Below, piece after piece: positions 1-5,559 of a DNA stretch of 7,030 nucleotides. Both the position numbers and the translations under genes were made by a program. Location of the stretch: NCBI GenBank assembly GCA_964462865.1, contig CAYWZO010000076.1, positions 1-7,030 on the forward strand, read 5' to 3'. The stretch is from Fen-1077 sp964462865 (lineage in GTDB: Bacteria; Chloroflexota; Dehalococcoidia; Dehalococcoidales; RBG-16-60-22). Each line of letters opens with the position of its first letter. Positions within the stretch are counted from its first letter, which is position 1. Under the pieces are notes generated by a model. It saw only the letters and a program-made list of their open reading frames with translations, was not told the origin of the DNA and made no database searches.

Positions 1-53
1 AGGCGAAGTGAAATCCATTGGATATCTAATCCTTTAGTTTCAGATTTGCTCAT
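1..53 (-). CDS. Partial 5' end of an unidentified gene running off the left edge
   Basis: Reading leftwards, an ATG at 53-51 opens a frame that stays open for 17 codons to the edge (MSKSETKGLDIQWISLR). The start is supported by a strong Shine-Dalgarno sequence, GGAGG, six bases upstream (about 60-64), and by a promoter-like pair farther upstream. The base composition is AT-rich, unlike the preceding terminase gene and more like the AT-rich gene at 4524-5543. Seventeen residues are too few to identify a family. In many phages the gene after the large terminase encodes the portal protein, but nothing here supports that, and the separate promoter-like sequence suggests an independent unit. That a gene starts here is fairly secure; its function is unknown. 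Confidence 0.6.
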   Translation of the reverse strand, partial: MSKSETKGLDIQWISLR

Positions 54-91
54 AGTGAACCTCCAATTTAACATTCAGCATATACATAATA

Positions 92-121
92 TAGATATCG
101 TAATTGTAACACAGCTGTCAA
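92..121 (-). promoter_or_regulatory. Candidate sigma-70 promoter for the left-edge gene
   Basis: On the minus strand a perfect TTGACA (121-116) is followed after 18 bases by TATCTA (97-92), a weak -10 match. Transcription would begin near 85, leaving a leader of about 30 bases with GGAGG before the ATG at 53. The surrounding gap (54-190) is AT-rich and contains no other gene that I can support. A second possible -10, TACAAT, lies nearby but lacks a well-spaced -35. The -35 match is good and the -10 match is poor. Confidence 0.4.
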
Positions 122-190
122 TAACAATAAAATGCTAGGCAAACGTGATATATCTGCCCACTTCAGTTAATACCTTTTCACAATATCACC

Positions 191-1594
191 TCACCCCCTC
201 TCTCCCCCCTTTGCCGTTTTCGGCTCGTACTGGTTCGCCGCCTCCACCAGCAGCGCCAGGCTCATCAGGAAGTCATCGTGCCCCTGCGATGGGTCGACGT
301 AGAAGTTCATGGTCTGGCTGGGGCGGTACTGGCTCTTCGCCTTCTCCATCTCCCGCCAGAACTCCCGGTACTCCGCCGACCCGTCGCCGGCGTACATCTT
401 GAGCCGCCCGGAGTTCACCGCCGCCAGCAGGTTGAAGCCCAGCTCGCTCTTGCTTTTCGCCGTGAAGGTGAACGGCGCTACCCTCGACCCCAGCGCCTTC
501 TTCAGGAACGAGGCCACCGGCTCCCCCACTCCCGTCGCGTCCACCGCCACCCTCCGGCACCGCCAGAGGTTCTTTAAGATGTCCACCAGCTGCGCGTAAA
601 GCTCGGTATGCTTCTTCCCCGTCCACCGGTAATGCTCGACGACGTTGATATGTGGTTCTTTTACCAATTCATCACCATTATTAAAAGAGACCTCCCCTAT
701 CGTCACCACGGTAGAGTCCCGTTTAGGGTTCGGCGCCATCAGGGCTTCGCTTTCTTCCTCTTCCCCCGCCAGGTCTATCCCGGCGATGTAGCTTTTCCCC
801 GCCTCGGCCCGGTGCCGCCGGGCATGTTCGCCCTGCAGCTGTGCCCGCTGCCGGGCATCGAAAAAGCCTCCCCCGCCGCATAGCGGCAGCAGCCGGTACT
901 GTGTCTGGAAAAGGGGGTGGGTCTCACCCAGCCGCTCCCTCTCCCCGACGACGTACGCGAAGTATTCCGGATTGTATTTGGCCACCTCCGTCCAGTCGTA
1001 GCGGAAATGGCGCCTGATGCCGTCTTTGCGCTCCAGTTCGAGGTTGGCCTGCTTGACCTCTTCGAGTAGCGTGGTGTCGTCCCAGGTCGTCCCGTAGTGG
1101 ACGGTGGTGACGTTCGTCGTCGCGCCCATCGGCTTGAACTCCTTGGTGTACTTTTCTTTGCCGACGTCCTGCGCTTCGTCGATTTCCAGCAGGATATGGG
1201 CGGTGTTGCCGACCACGTTGGCCGATTCGTCGGCGGAGAGGAAGATGGCCCGGGCGTTGCCCAGCCTGACGATGTAGCCGAGCTCGGTCGTCCAGATGCC
1301 GCCGAACCCGGCGTCGTTGAGGCGGTCTTTGAGCCGCATCATGGAGATGACGGTCTGTGGCTTGAAGGTGGGCGAGCACTTGACCAGGTTCTTTGCCTCG
1401 CCTATATGTAAAGTCAACAGGAGCAGTTCAAGCTGGGCCGAAAGCTCGTTCTTGCCCCCCTGCCGGGCGATTTCCACCGAGAAGGTCAGACCCTTCCCGC
1501 CGAAGACGCTGTCGAGCACGGCCAGGGCCACCTCCCGCTGGTAGGGACGGAGCCGTCGCGCCGCCAGCCCTTCATCAGCCGATTCGCTTGCCAA
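191..1594 (-). CDS. Phage terminase large subunit (ATPase and nuclease)
   Basis: This is a DNA-packaging motor protein that would cut concatemeric phage DNA and pump it into proheads using ATP. At 467 residues the length is normal and both domains are present. The N-terminal ATPase has an adenine-motif-like RPYQ (17-20), a variant Walker A, ARQGGKN (43-49, Lys48), Walker B ILLEIDEAQD (134-143, Asp139 and Glu140) and a coupling-motif candidate, YGTTWDD (167-173). The RNase H-like nuclease domain shows the expected acidic residues in GIDLAG (Asp274), VDATGVGEP (Asp352) and GHDD (Asp440/441). The only start codon that keeps the RPYQ region is TTG at 1594, with GGGAG about nine bases upstream. 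It overlaps the end of the small-subunit-like gene by 20 bases, which suggests translational coupling. The last residues, rich in Gly, Lys and Glu, are encoded by a purine-rich stretch resembling nearby intergenic repeats. No frameshift is seen. The family is secure; membership of a live prophage is not shown. Confidence 0.88.
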   Translation of the reverse strand: MASESADEGLAARRLRPYQREVALAVLDSVFGGKGLTFSVEIARQGGKNELSAQLELLLLTLHIGEAKNLVKCSPTFKPQTVISMMRLKDRLNDAGFGGIWTTELGYIVRLGNARAIFLSADESANVVGNTAHILLEIDEAQDVGKEKYTKEFKPMGATTNVTTVHYGTTWDDTTLLEEVKQANLELERKDGIRRHFRYDWTEVAKYNPEYFAYVVGERERLGETHPLFQTQYRLLPLCGGGGFFDARQRAQLQGEHARRHRAEAGKSYIAGIDLAGEEEESEALMAPNPKRDSTVVTIGEVSFNNGDELVKEPHINVVEHYRWTGKKHTELYAQLVDILKNLWRCRRVAVDATGVGEPVASFLKKALGSRVAPFTFTAKSKSELGFNLLAAVNSGRLKMYAGDGSAEYREFWREMEKAKSQYRPSQTMNFYVDPSQGHDDFLMSLALLVEAANQYEPKTAKGGERG

Positions 1595-1949
1595 TGACCC
1601 CCGCTCCCACGCTGATTCCCAGGGGCACCGCTACCTCGCGGAGGACGTTACCTATCGCCTCTTTCAGCCCTTTGCGCTGCTCCCTGGTGATGCGGTATCT
1701 CGTCTTGACCAGCCCGGCCAGGGCGTTGGTGGCCGCCATGATGAGCCGGATGTTCTCCGGGTCTTTCTCCAGGATGGACTTTATTTTCACCCGCAGCAGG
1801 GCAATCTCGTCGTCGATGCCTTCCACGCCGGCCGCCCGCTCGAAGTCGAGCTTCTCCGCCTCGTCCAGCACTTTTGCGTAGAAACCATATCTCTTGGCGT
1901 TCCGTTTACCCTTTGGCGCGCCGTGTTTTCTCTTTGCTTCTTCCGGCAT
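1575..1949 (-). CDS. Terminase small subunit-like protein
   Basis: This 124-residue basic, helical protein lies directly upstream of the large terminase and overlaps it by 20 bases. Small terminase subunits recognise the packaging site and hand DNA to the large subunit. The N-terminal segment KHGAPKGKRNAKRYGFYAKV (8-27) fits the GAPxGxxNAxxxGFY pattern common in proteins encoded beside phage terminases. After it come a Glu/Asp-rich helix (about 28-60) and a Lys/Arg-rich helical segment with KTRYRITREQRKGLKEA (about 81-97). The C-terminus is Gly/Val-rich and its codons overlap the start of the next gene. The ATG at 1949 follows GGGGAG at a suitable spacing. I recognise the N-terminal motif and the position more than the full fold, so the name rests partly on context. 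It might instead be a DNA-binding adaptor found beside terminases. Confidence 0.65.
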   Translation of the reverse strand: MPEEAKRKHGAPKGKRNAKRYGFYAKVLDEAEKLDFERAAGVEGIDDEIALLRVKIKSILEKDPENIRLIMAATNALAGLVKTRYRITREQRKGLKEAIGNVLREVAVPLGISVGAGVIGKRIG

Positions 1950-2052
1950 ATGGCCTCTCCCCGTTTTTTAATCGCCGGGCCGCCGCCAGTACTATCGTGT
2001 GCGCCGCCAGGTCCCAGCGGCCGCTGACAACGGCTATTTTCAAAAGCCTCAT
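1906..2052 (-). CDS. Small basic protein at the head of the terminase block, unknown function
   Basis: This 48-residue ORF begins MRLLKIAVVSGRWDLAAHTI and ends in a Lys/Arg-rich tail. It has a hydrophobic helix-like middle (WDLAAHTIVLAAARRL, about 13-28) and no cysteine or recognised domain. I preferred the ATG at 2052 over a GTG at 2109 in the same frame because a GGGGG stretch lies about five bases before the ATG and the residues before it look non-coding. It overlaps the small-subunit-like gene by 44 bases and lies downstream of the terminator at 2128-2156, so it would be the first gene of the phage-type block. The composition and tight overlap look real, but a short GC-rich frame can arise by chance. 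I cannot assign a function. Confidence 0.45.
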   Translation of the reverse strand: MRLLKIAVVSGRWDLAAHTIVLAAARRLKNGERPYAGRSKEKTRRAKG

Positions 2053-2079
2053 GCTTACCCCCGTATCGGATGTAGTCAT

Positions 2080-2108
2080 AATGTAGCACACTTGTTCTGT
2101 TTTGACCA
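2080..2108 (-). promoter_or_regulatory. Weak candidate promoter for the terminase block
   Basis: A minus-strand extended -10, TGC-TACATT (2088-2080), is preceded after 17 bases by TGGTCA (2108-2103), a four-of-six match to the -35 consensus. It sits just beyond the terminator of the flavoprotein genes and about 28 bases before the ATG at 2052, which is where a promoter for the terminase genes would be expected. The matches are modest, so this is a positional candidate only. Confidence 0.25.
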
Positions 2109-2127
2109 CCCGATTTTGTCGCCAGCC

Positions 2128-2156
2128 AAAAAGAGAGGGGCCTTTACGCCCCTCTC
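2128..2156 (-). terminator. Rho-independent terminator after the flavoprotein genes
   Basis: A perfect nine-base-pair stem, GAGAGGGGC (2133-2141) with GCCCCTCTC (2148-2156), closes a six-base loop. In the minus-strand direction it is followed at once by five T residues (2132-2128). It lies about 55 bases past the FMN reductase stop codon and would end that transcript before the terminase block. There is no T tract in the plus-strand direction, so it is directional. Confidence 0.85.
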
Positions 2157-2211
2157 AAACAACTTTAACTTTTAACCTGTAGTCTTGACTTTTGCCTTTG
2201 ACGCTTTTATT

Positions 2212-2817
2212 TTATTTCGTATGCGTCCCGTAGGCTATCGCCCGCCCCATGAGCTCCATGGGATACTTGAAGTCCATCTTGATAAGCGCTACCATCGCCC
2301 TGCCCAGGTCGTGGGCGGCCTGCATACACTTCTCCATCTTTTTCAGCTCTTCCGTGCCCAGGCCGTAAGCAGCCACGTAGTTGGCCATCAGCATGCGGCG
2401 CGCGAAGAAATAAAAGCAGAAGTCCTTCACCGCGTCGACCAGCCCGAAGCTTCCCGCCGTAGCCACGACGCCGCCCACTTTATTCGCCAGTGTTCTATCC
2501 GGCTGATGCAGCGCTATTGACCTGTCGATGATAATCTTGGCCTGGGACGCCATACCGTAATAATATATCGGCACTCCGTAGATAATGCCGTCAGCGGCCA
2601 CCATTTTATCGTAAAGCTCCTGTATATCGTCCTTGATGTGGCACCTGCCGGTCTTGTTACAGGAGTGGCACCCGTCGCACGGTCGGATGTCCTTGCCCGC
2701 CACGCTGTAAAGTTCAACCTCGGCGCCGTCCTGCCTGGCCCCTTCGAGGGCCCTATTAAGCAAAGTGACGTTGTTCCCGTTTTTATTGGGACTGCATGAG
2801 ATAGCTAAAATCTTCAT
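2212..2817 (-). CDS. NADPH-dependent FMN reductase / iron-sulfur flavoprotein-like protein
   Basis: This 201-residue cytoplasmic flavoprotein has the flavodoxin-like fold of the NADPH-dependent FMN reductase family. The N-terminus MKILAISCSPNKNGNN (1-16) supplies the flavin phosphate loop (SCSPNKNGN), and GVPIYYYGMASQAKIIIDR matches the second flavin-contact region. Cysteines 47, 50, 53 and 59 form C-x2-C-x2-C-x5-C, the compact cluster motif of archaeal and anaerobic-bacterial iron-sulfur flavoproteins, which bind a [4Fe-4S] centre and shuttle electrons between ferredoxin-type donors and FMN. An upstream ATG in frame would add 92 residues, but that part is Arg/Pro-rich and unlike the family. 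The ATG at 2817 has AAAGGAAA just upstream and begins exactly at the conserved first strand. It follows the flavodoxin gene after a 124-base gap and precedes a strong terminator, so it is probably the last gene of the unit. The natural partner and substrate are not determined. Confidence 0.87.
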   Translation of the reverse strand: MKILAISCSPNKNGNNVTLLNRALEGARQDGAEVELYSVAGKDIRPCDGCHSCNKTGRCHIKDDIQELYDKMVAADGIIYGVPIYYYGMASQAKIIIDRSIALHQPDRTLANKVGGVVATAGSFGLVDAVKDFCFYFFARRMLMANYVAAYGLGTEELKKMEKCMQAAHDLGRAMVALIKMDFKYPMELMGRAIAYGTHTK

Positions 2818-2941
2818 ATCTTTTTCCTTTCTTTTCTGTTTCATTTTAAGGGTCGCAGAATCGCCCGGCAGGGCCCGGCGTCGCCGTGGTACATGAGCAG
2901 CGGCAGGCAGAGCTCCTTGAAACATGTATTTCACTGGAAGA

Positions 2942-3400
2942 CTAAGTCTGACTATTCTTGACTTCAGCGAGGGTCTTGCCCCAGACGGCGGCGCGTTCCA
3001 GCTCCCCCTCCGCCAGCGGCCCCTTGGTGCCCGAAACGTAAAACGGTTCCGGTGGCGCGATGAGATTACCGCCTTTTTCTTCCAGCTCCTCACCGATGCG
3101 CCCGGCCGCGTAGCCGAAGATTTTCACCCACTTGGCCTTGGCCCGCGTATCGAAGGCGGCCACGCTGACGTTTTTCAGAGCGCCGTCCGGTATTTCTTCG
3201 AGGAATTCCTTCATCGGTACCGTATACCGGCCGCCCTGCGTCGGCGAGCCGATAAAGAGCAGGTCGTAAGCAGACAGTTCTTCGGGCTTGGCCTCGTCCA
3301 CCCGCACCGCCTGGATATCTTCCCCCAGCGCTCCGGCGATGGCCCTGGCGATTTTCCCCGTATTGCCGTGAAGTGAGTCGTAGATGACTAACACCTTCAT
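2942..3400 (-). CDS. Flavodoxin (flavodoxin-domain protein)
   Basis: This short-chain flavodoxin-like electron carrier has 152 residues, a typical length for a single domain. The first strand and FMN phosphate loop are MKVLVIYDSLHGNTGKIA (1-18; loop SLHGNT at 9-14). GSPTQGGR (51-58) occupies the position of a flavin-ring loop, and AAFDTRAKAKW (81-91) the third loop. The tail FYVSGTKGPLAEGELERA (120-137) matches what I recall of bacterial flavodoxin-domain proteins. The start is the ATG at 3400, because GGAGGTG lies eight bases before it; an in-frame GTG at 3409 overlaps that ribosome-binding site. It precedes the FMN reductase and follows the isochorismatase-fold gene on the same strand, with its own promoter-like element at 3433-3461. 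It probably carries electrons for low-potential anaerobic reactions. Partner enzymes cannot be named from the sequence. Confidence 0.9.
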   Translation of the reverse strand: MKVLVIYDSLHGNTGKIARAIAGALGEDIQAVRVDEAKPEELSAYDLLFIGSPTQGGRYTVPMKEFLEEIPDGALKNVSVAAFDTRAKAKWVKIFGYAAGRIGEELEEKGGNLIAPPEPFYVSGTKGPLAEGELERAAVWGKTLAEVKNSQT

Positions 3401-3432
3401 CGAAGACACCTCCGCTGGTCACTCAACCATCA

Positions 3433-3461
3433 AGTTTACCTTAAAAGCGCCAAAGGCTCAA
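3433..3461 (-). promoter_or_regulatory. Candidate promoter of the flavodoxin gene (copy A of a shared element)
   Basis: The minus strand shows TTGAGC (3461-3456), a 17-base spacer and TAAACT (3438-3433), 32 bases before the flavodoxin ATG. The block reading GGCTTGAGCC, then TTTGG, CGCTTTT and GGTAAACT is nearly repeated at the same distance before the isochorismatase-fold gene (4161-4190). Each hexamer is a four-of-six sigma-70 match. Conservation of both hexamers and most of the spacer makes a promoter more likely than either match alone. Confidence 0.45.
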
Positions 3462-3477
3462 GCCACATTCCTTGACC

Positions 3478-3505
3478 TGTCATCGCGAGTGAAGCAGAAG
3501 AATCC
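3478..3505. repeat. Degenerate GTCATnnCGAG-type interspersed repeat
   Basis: The plus strand reads TGTCATCGCGAGTGAAGC and then AGAAGAATCC. This resembles the short interspersed family with consensus like GTCATTCYGAG, followed by GCGAAG and ATCT, of which other members lie at 4206-4237 and 6964-7030. It occupies the gap between the isochorismatase-fold gene and the flavodoxin gene and stops just short of the stop codon at 3507. Confidence 0.5.
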
Positions 3506-3506
3506 G

Positions 3507-4130
3507 TTACCTGGTAACCCCCTGTATCTTCCCTATCACGTCCTCCGCGCTCGTCACCAGGGCGATGTTCGGCGCCAGCATCTCCAGCACGCATTCCTCG
3601 GCCTTCTTAAAGTCCGGCGGCACCGTGCAGGCGTCCCGGGCGATGATGACCGGGTACCAGCGGTCGATGGCCTGTAGGGCCGCCGCGTACACCGCGATGT
3701 GCGTCACGCATCCCGCCAGCACCAGCGTTTGCGCGCCGCGCGCCTTGAGCACCTCTTCCAGGCCGGAGCTGGTAAATGCCCCTATCATCCAGTTGGTCAG
3801 CACGGGCTCGCCGGGGAGCGGCGCCACCTCCGGGATGATTTCCAGGTTATCGGGCGTCTCTTTAGCCGCTTCGATAAGGCGGCAGAGATTACCGTAGGCC
3901 GGCAGCACGCCGCAGGGGTCCTGCGCTTTCGTGACGTGCAAAGCGCGCACGAAGACCACTGGCAGCCCTTTGGCGCGGAAGGCTTGCAACAGCGCCTGCT
4001 GCCGCGGGATGATGCCCGAGTCCTGCACCGCCTGGTAGAGGCCGGGGATATTCCCCCTTTTCCCCACGATGCCCTGCTGCATATGCAGGATGACCAGTGC
4101 CGGTCTGCCTTGCATCTCCCAGTCGGCCAT
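3507..4130 (-). CDS. Isochorismatase-fold (cysteine hydrolase-like) protein lacking the catalytic triad
   Basis: The protein has 207 residues, normal for this superfamily, which includes isochorismatases, nicotinamidases and N-carbamoylsarcosine amidases. The fold is recognisable: PALVILHMQQG (10-20) for the first strand, the region around GLPVVFVRAL (55-64), WMIGAFTSSGLEEVLKARG (114-132), TLVLAGCVTHIAVYAAA (135-151) and PVIIARDACTVPP (about 159-171). The usual triad of Asp, Lys and Cys is replaced by His16 (xxDMQ becomes LHMQ), Asn113 (six residues before Phe119 of GAF) and Ala146 (GxxTxxC becomes GCVTHIA). The frame is intact and otherwise conserved, so this looks like a non-hydrolytic homologue and not a decaying gene; Cys141 nearby is a possible but unproven substitute. 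The ATG at 4130 follows a GGGGGTG ribosome-binding site; an extension to 4190 would only translate the promoter-like element. It heads the flavodoxin and FMN reductase genes. Confidence 0.85.
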   Translation of the reverse strand: MADWEMQGRPALVILHMQQGIVGKRGNIPGLYQAVQDSGIIPRQQALLQAFRAKGLPVVFVRALHVTKAQDPCGVLPAYGNLCRLIEAAKETPDNLEIIPEVAPLPGEPVLTNWMIGAFTSSGLEEVLKARGAQTLVLAGCVTHIAVYAAALQAIDRWYPVIIARDACTVPPDFKKAEECVLEMLAPNIALVTSAEDVIGKIQGVTR

Positions 4131-4160
4131 GGCGGCACCCCCTTTTCGCTGTACCCACCC

Positions 4161-4190
4161 AGTGTACCCCAAAAGCGCAAAGGGGCTCAA
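4161..4190 (-). promoter_or_regulatory. Candidate promoter of the isochorismatase-fold gene (copy B of a shared element)
   Basis: The minus strand reads TTGAGC (4190-4185), an 18-base spacer containing CCTTTGCGCTTTTGGGG, and TACACT (4166-4161), 30 bases before the ATG at 4130. It aligns with the element before the flavodoxin gene (3433-3461), sharing GGCTTGAGCC, GCGCTTTT and GGTAnACT at almost the same distance from the start codon. The individual hexamer matches are moderate and the duplication is the main support. Confidence 0.45.
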
Positions 4191-4205
4191 GCCGACACCT
4201 CACGT

Positions 4206-4237
4206 TGTCATTCCGAGCAACGCGAAGCATCTCGGGG
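4206..4237. repeat. GTCATTCCGAG-type interspersed repeat
   Basis: The plus strand reads TGTCATTCCGAGCAACGCG and then AAGCATCTCGGGG. CCGAG and CTCGG can pair across the unit. It is a clearer member of the same family as 3478-3505 and 6964-7030, and lies just upstream of promoter-like copy B. Confidence 0.6.
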
Positions 4238-4280
4238 AGGCGTGGCGGAAAGCTATTTCCCGTAACCCATCCCCCTGTGT

Positions 4281-4495
4281 CCCCCTTCCCTTGGCAAGGG
4301 AAGGGGGAGAATTATTTTGAGAGGATTTGTCTCGCCCCGGGGTACCCACGGGGCTCGCCAAACCTCCACGCGGTAGACCTCCCCTTTTCGCCCCCCGCTT
4401 GTTAGGGGCATTAGCTTCCCTCCTTGAAAAGGAGGGATAAGAGGGAGAATTTTGTACCCCTCCCTTTCATAAAGGGAGACAGGAGAGGGATTTTG
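4281..4495. repeat. Cluster of palindromic, purine/pyrimidine-rich repeat units
   Basis: Much of the gene-free stretch 4131-4523 is made of inverted repeats. The first is a 27-base palindrome at 4281-4307 with arms CCCCCTTCCCTTG and CAAGGGAAGGGGG around one base. TCCCTCCTT and AAGGAGGGA follow (4417-4425 and 4429-4437), then CTCCCTTT and AAAGGGAG (4460-4467 and 4471-4478). Each is followed by a purine-rich run ending in an ATTTTG or ATTTTGT-like tail, which suggests three diverged copies of one unit. A separate hairpin, GCCCCG with CGGGGC (4334-4339 and 4349-4354), lies between the first two. None has a T tract directly after the stem, so these are not standard terminators, although RNA folding after the 4524 gene could still protect or end the transcript. 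Confidence 0.65.
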
Positions 4496-4523
4496 TTATC
4501 CTGCAACCGTTTTAGTTTTTATT

Positions 4524-5543
4524 TTAATTTTTAATCTTTTTAATATGTTTTAACAGCTGTTGCCCACGCTTATAAAGTTCAAAATATGTAATTATTTCAG
4601 TATTGCTCAAATAACTAGAAAATATTCTTCTTTCCGAGGATATATCTGTATCTTGATTACCAATAACAATATATGCTTTAGGTTTAATTACTCTTTCATC
4701 ACCTAATTTGTCAATTGCATATAAATATTTAAATACTTGACCGATTGCTTCTGATAATTTTTCATTCGGTTTTGTTCTCTTTTTTGTTCGTCTGTCAAAA
4801 AGGTTTTCGTTAGGCCCTTTACATTCGACTAAATCTAAATAGTCATCATGCCTTTGAAGCATAAAATCTAAGAAAAAATCTTTCTTACCGTGTCCAAAAG
4901 GAACTCCAACCTCTCTTTTAATATCCAAATATTCGAGACCAAACATCCAATAAGCATGATTATTTTCAAGAAAGTCTTTAACATCTGTTTCATTAGTATT
5001 ATTCATAGATATCAATTTTTGATAATCATTAAGAATTGACTTTAAGTCTTTAATGTTAGTCCTCATAAGGGATATTCTATGTTTAAACGTCTGACGCTCA
5101 GCATTTATGGTTGAATTGATACTTTTAAGACTATGGATTTTTTCAATAAGATTTTTTATTTTTACCTTCTGTTTGCGTGATTCTAGTTGAAATCGTTCAT
5201 AGGCTTCTGTAGATAAAGAAACAGTATCATGACTTCCAACAAAATCATTGAGTATATTTGAAATATCCTCTAATTGTTCAAACGAATTTATGTAATAATG
5301 ACGGCATGTCGAAGGTCTAATATCCCAATATTTAATATTTTTATCATTTTTATCATTAATTTTTCGCCATTTTTGTATTCTAAATTTAATATCAGATTTC
5401 CTACCATTTCTTGGAGATATGGAACAACCTTTTTCAATAGTGTTTAAATAAACACCAGATGGCCTTCCTGGTTTTCTTTCATAGGTTTCAAAATTCTGAA
5501 TATTAGAGAACTTTCTACCAAAACATTCCTTAATAAGGCCCAT
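4524..5543 (-). CDS. Shedu-type (DUF4263) anti-phage defence protein, PD-(D/E)XK-like nuclease
   Basis: The product has 339 residues. Residues 1 to about 110 form a basic, Lys/Asn-rich domain that I do not recognise. Residues 115-180 are strongly charged and helical, probably a coiled coil. The rest fits DUF4263, the domain of the Shedu defence protein SduA: TDVKDFLENNHAYWMFGLEY (186-205), then DFMLQRHDDYLDLVECKGP (226-244) with Asp226 and the ExK pair Glu240/Lys242, then EAIGQVFKYLYAID (265-278) with Gln269. This is the layout of a PD-(D/E)XK nuclease active site. Shedu proteins act alone as multimeric nucleases against phage, so no partner gene is needed. The ATG at 5543 follows GGGAGGGAAG and lies 16 bases after the mutS stop codon. 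The gene is much more AT-rich than its neighbours, which suggests acquisition by transfer. The nuclease motifs are clear; the Shedu label is from family recall. Confidence 0.75.
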   Translation of the reverse strand: MGLIKECFGRKFSNIQNFETYERKPGRPSGVYLNTIEKGCSISPRNGRKSDIKFRIQKWRKINDKNDKNIKYWDIRPSTCRHYYINSFEQLEDISNILNDFVGSHDTVSLSTEAYERFQLESRKQKVKIKNLIEKIHSLKSINSTINAERQTFKHRISLMRTNIKDLKSILNDYQKLISMNNTNETDVKDFLENNHAYWMFGLEYLDIKREVGVPFGHGKKDFFLDFMLQRHDDYLDLVECKGPNENLFDRRTKKRTKPNEKLSEAIGQVFKYLYAIDKLGDERVIKPKAYIVIGNQDTDISSERRIFSSYLSNTEIITYFELYKRGQQLLKHIKKIKN

Positions 5544-5559
5544 TTCAACTTCCCTCCCT

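Noticed and set aside
924..1379. A long minus-strand open frame inside the terminase gene
   Set aside because: Its product is an Arg/His/Gln-rich shadow typical of an alternative frame in GC-rich coding DNA, and the terminase frame carries all the motifs.
2818..2941. A gene remnant between the flavodoxin and the FMN reductase
   Set aside because: One frame gives about 29 residues between stops with no recognisable motif, which is too short to support a broken gene.
2818..3093. A 92-residue N-terminal extension of the FMN reductase frame
   Set aside because: The added residues are Arg/Pro-rich, overlap the flavodoxin gene and do not look like this family, whereas the ATG at 2817 has a ribosome-binding site and begins at the conserved first strand.
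4131..4190. An extra 20 N-terminal residues for the isochorismatase-fold protein
   Set aside because: They would be encoded by the promoter-like element shared with the flavodoxin gene, and a good ribosome-binding site lies directly before the ATG at 4130.
3699..4265. A 188-codon plus-strand open frame opposite the isochorismatase-fold gene
   Set aside because: It is an Arg/His-rich antisense shadow that also runs through intergenic repeats and has no recognisable domain.
4281..4307. The 27-base palindrome as a Rho-independent terminator
   Set aside because: There is no T tract immediately after the stem on either strand, so it is described as a repeat only.
4131..4523. A CRISPR array or tRNA gene in the gene-free stretch
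   Set aside because: The repeats are unequal palindromic units without regular spacers, and no cloverleaf-like structure was seen.
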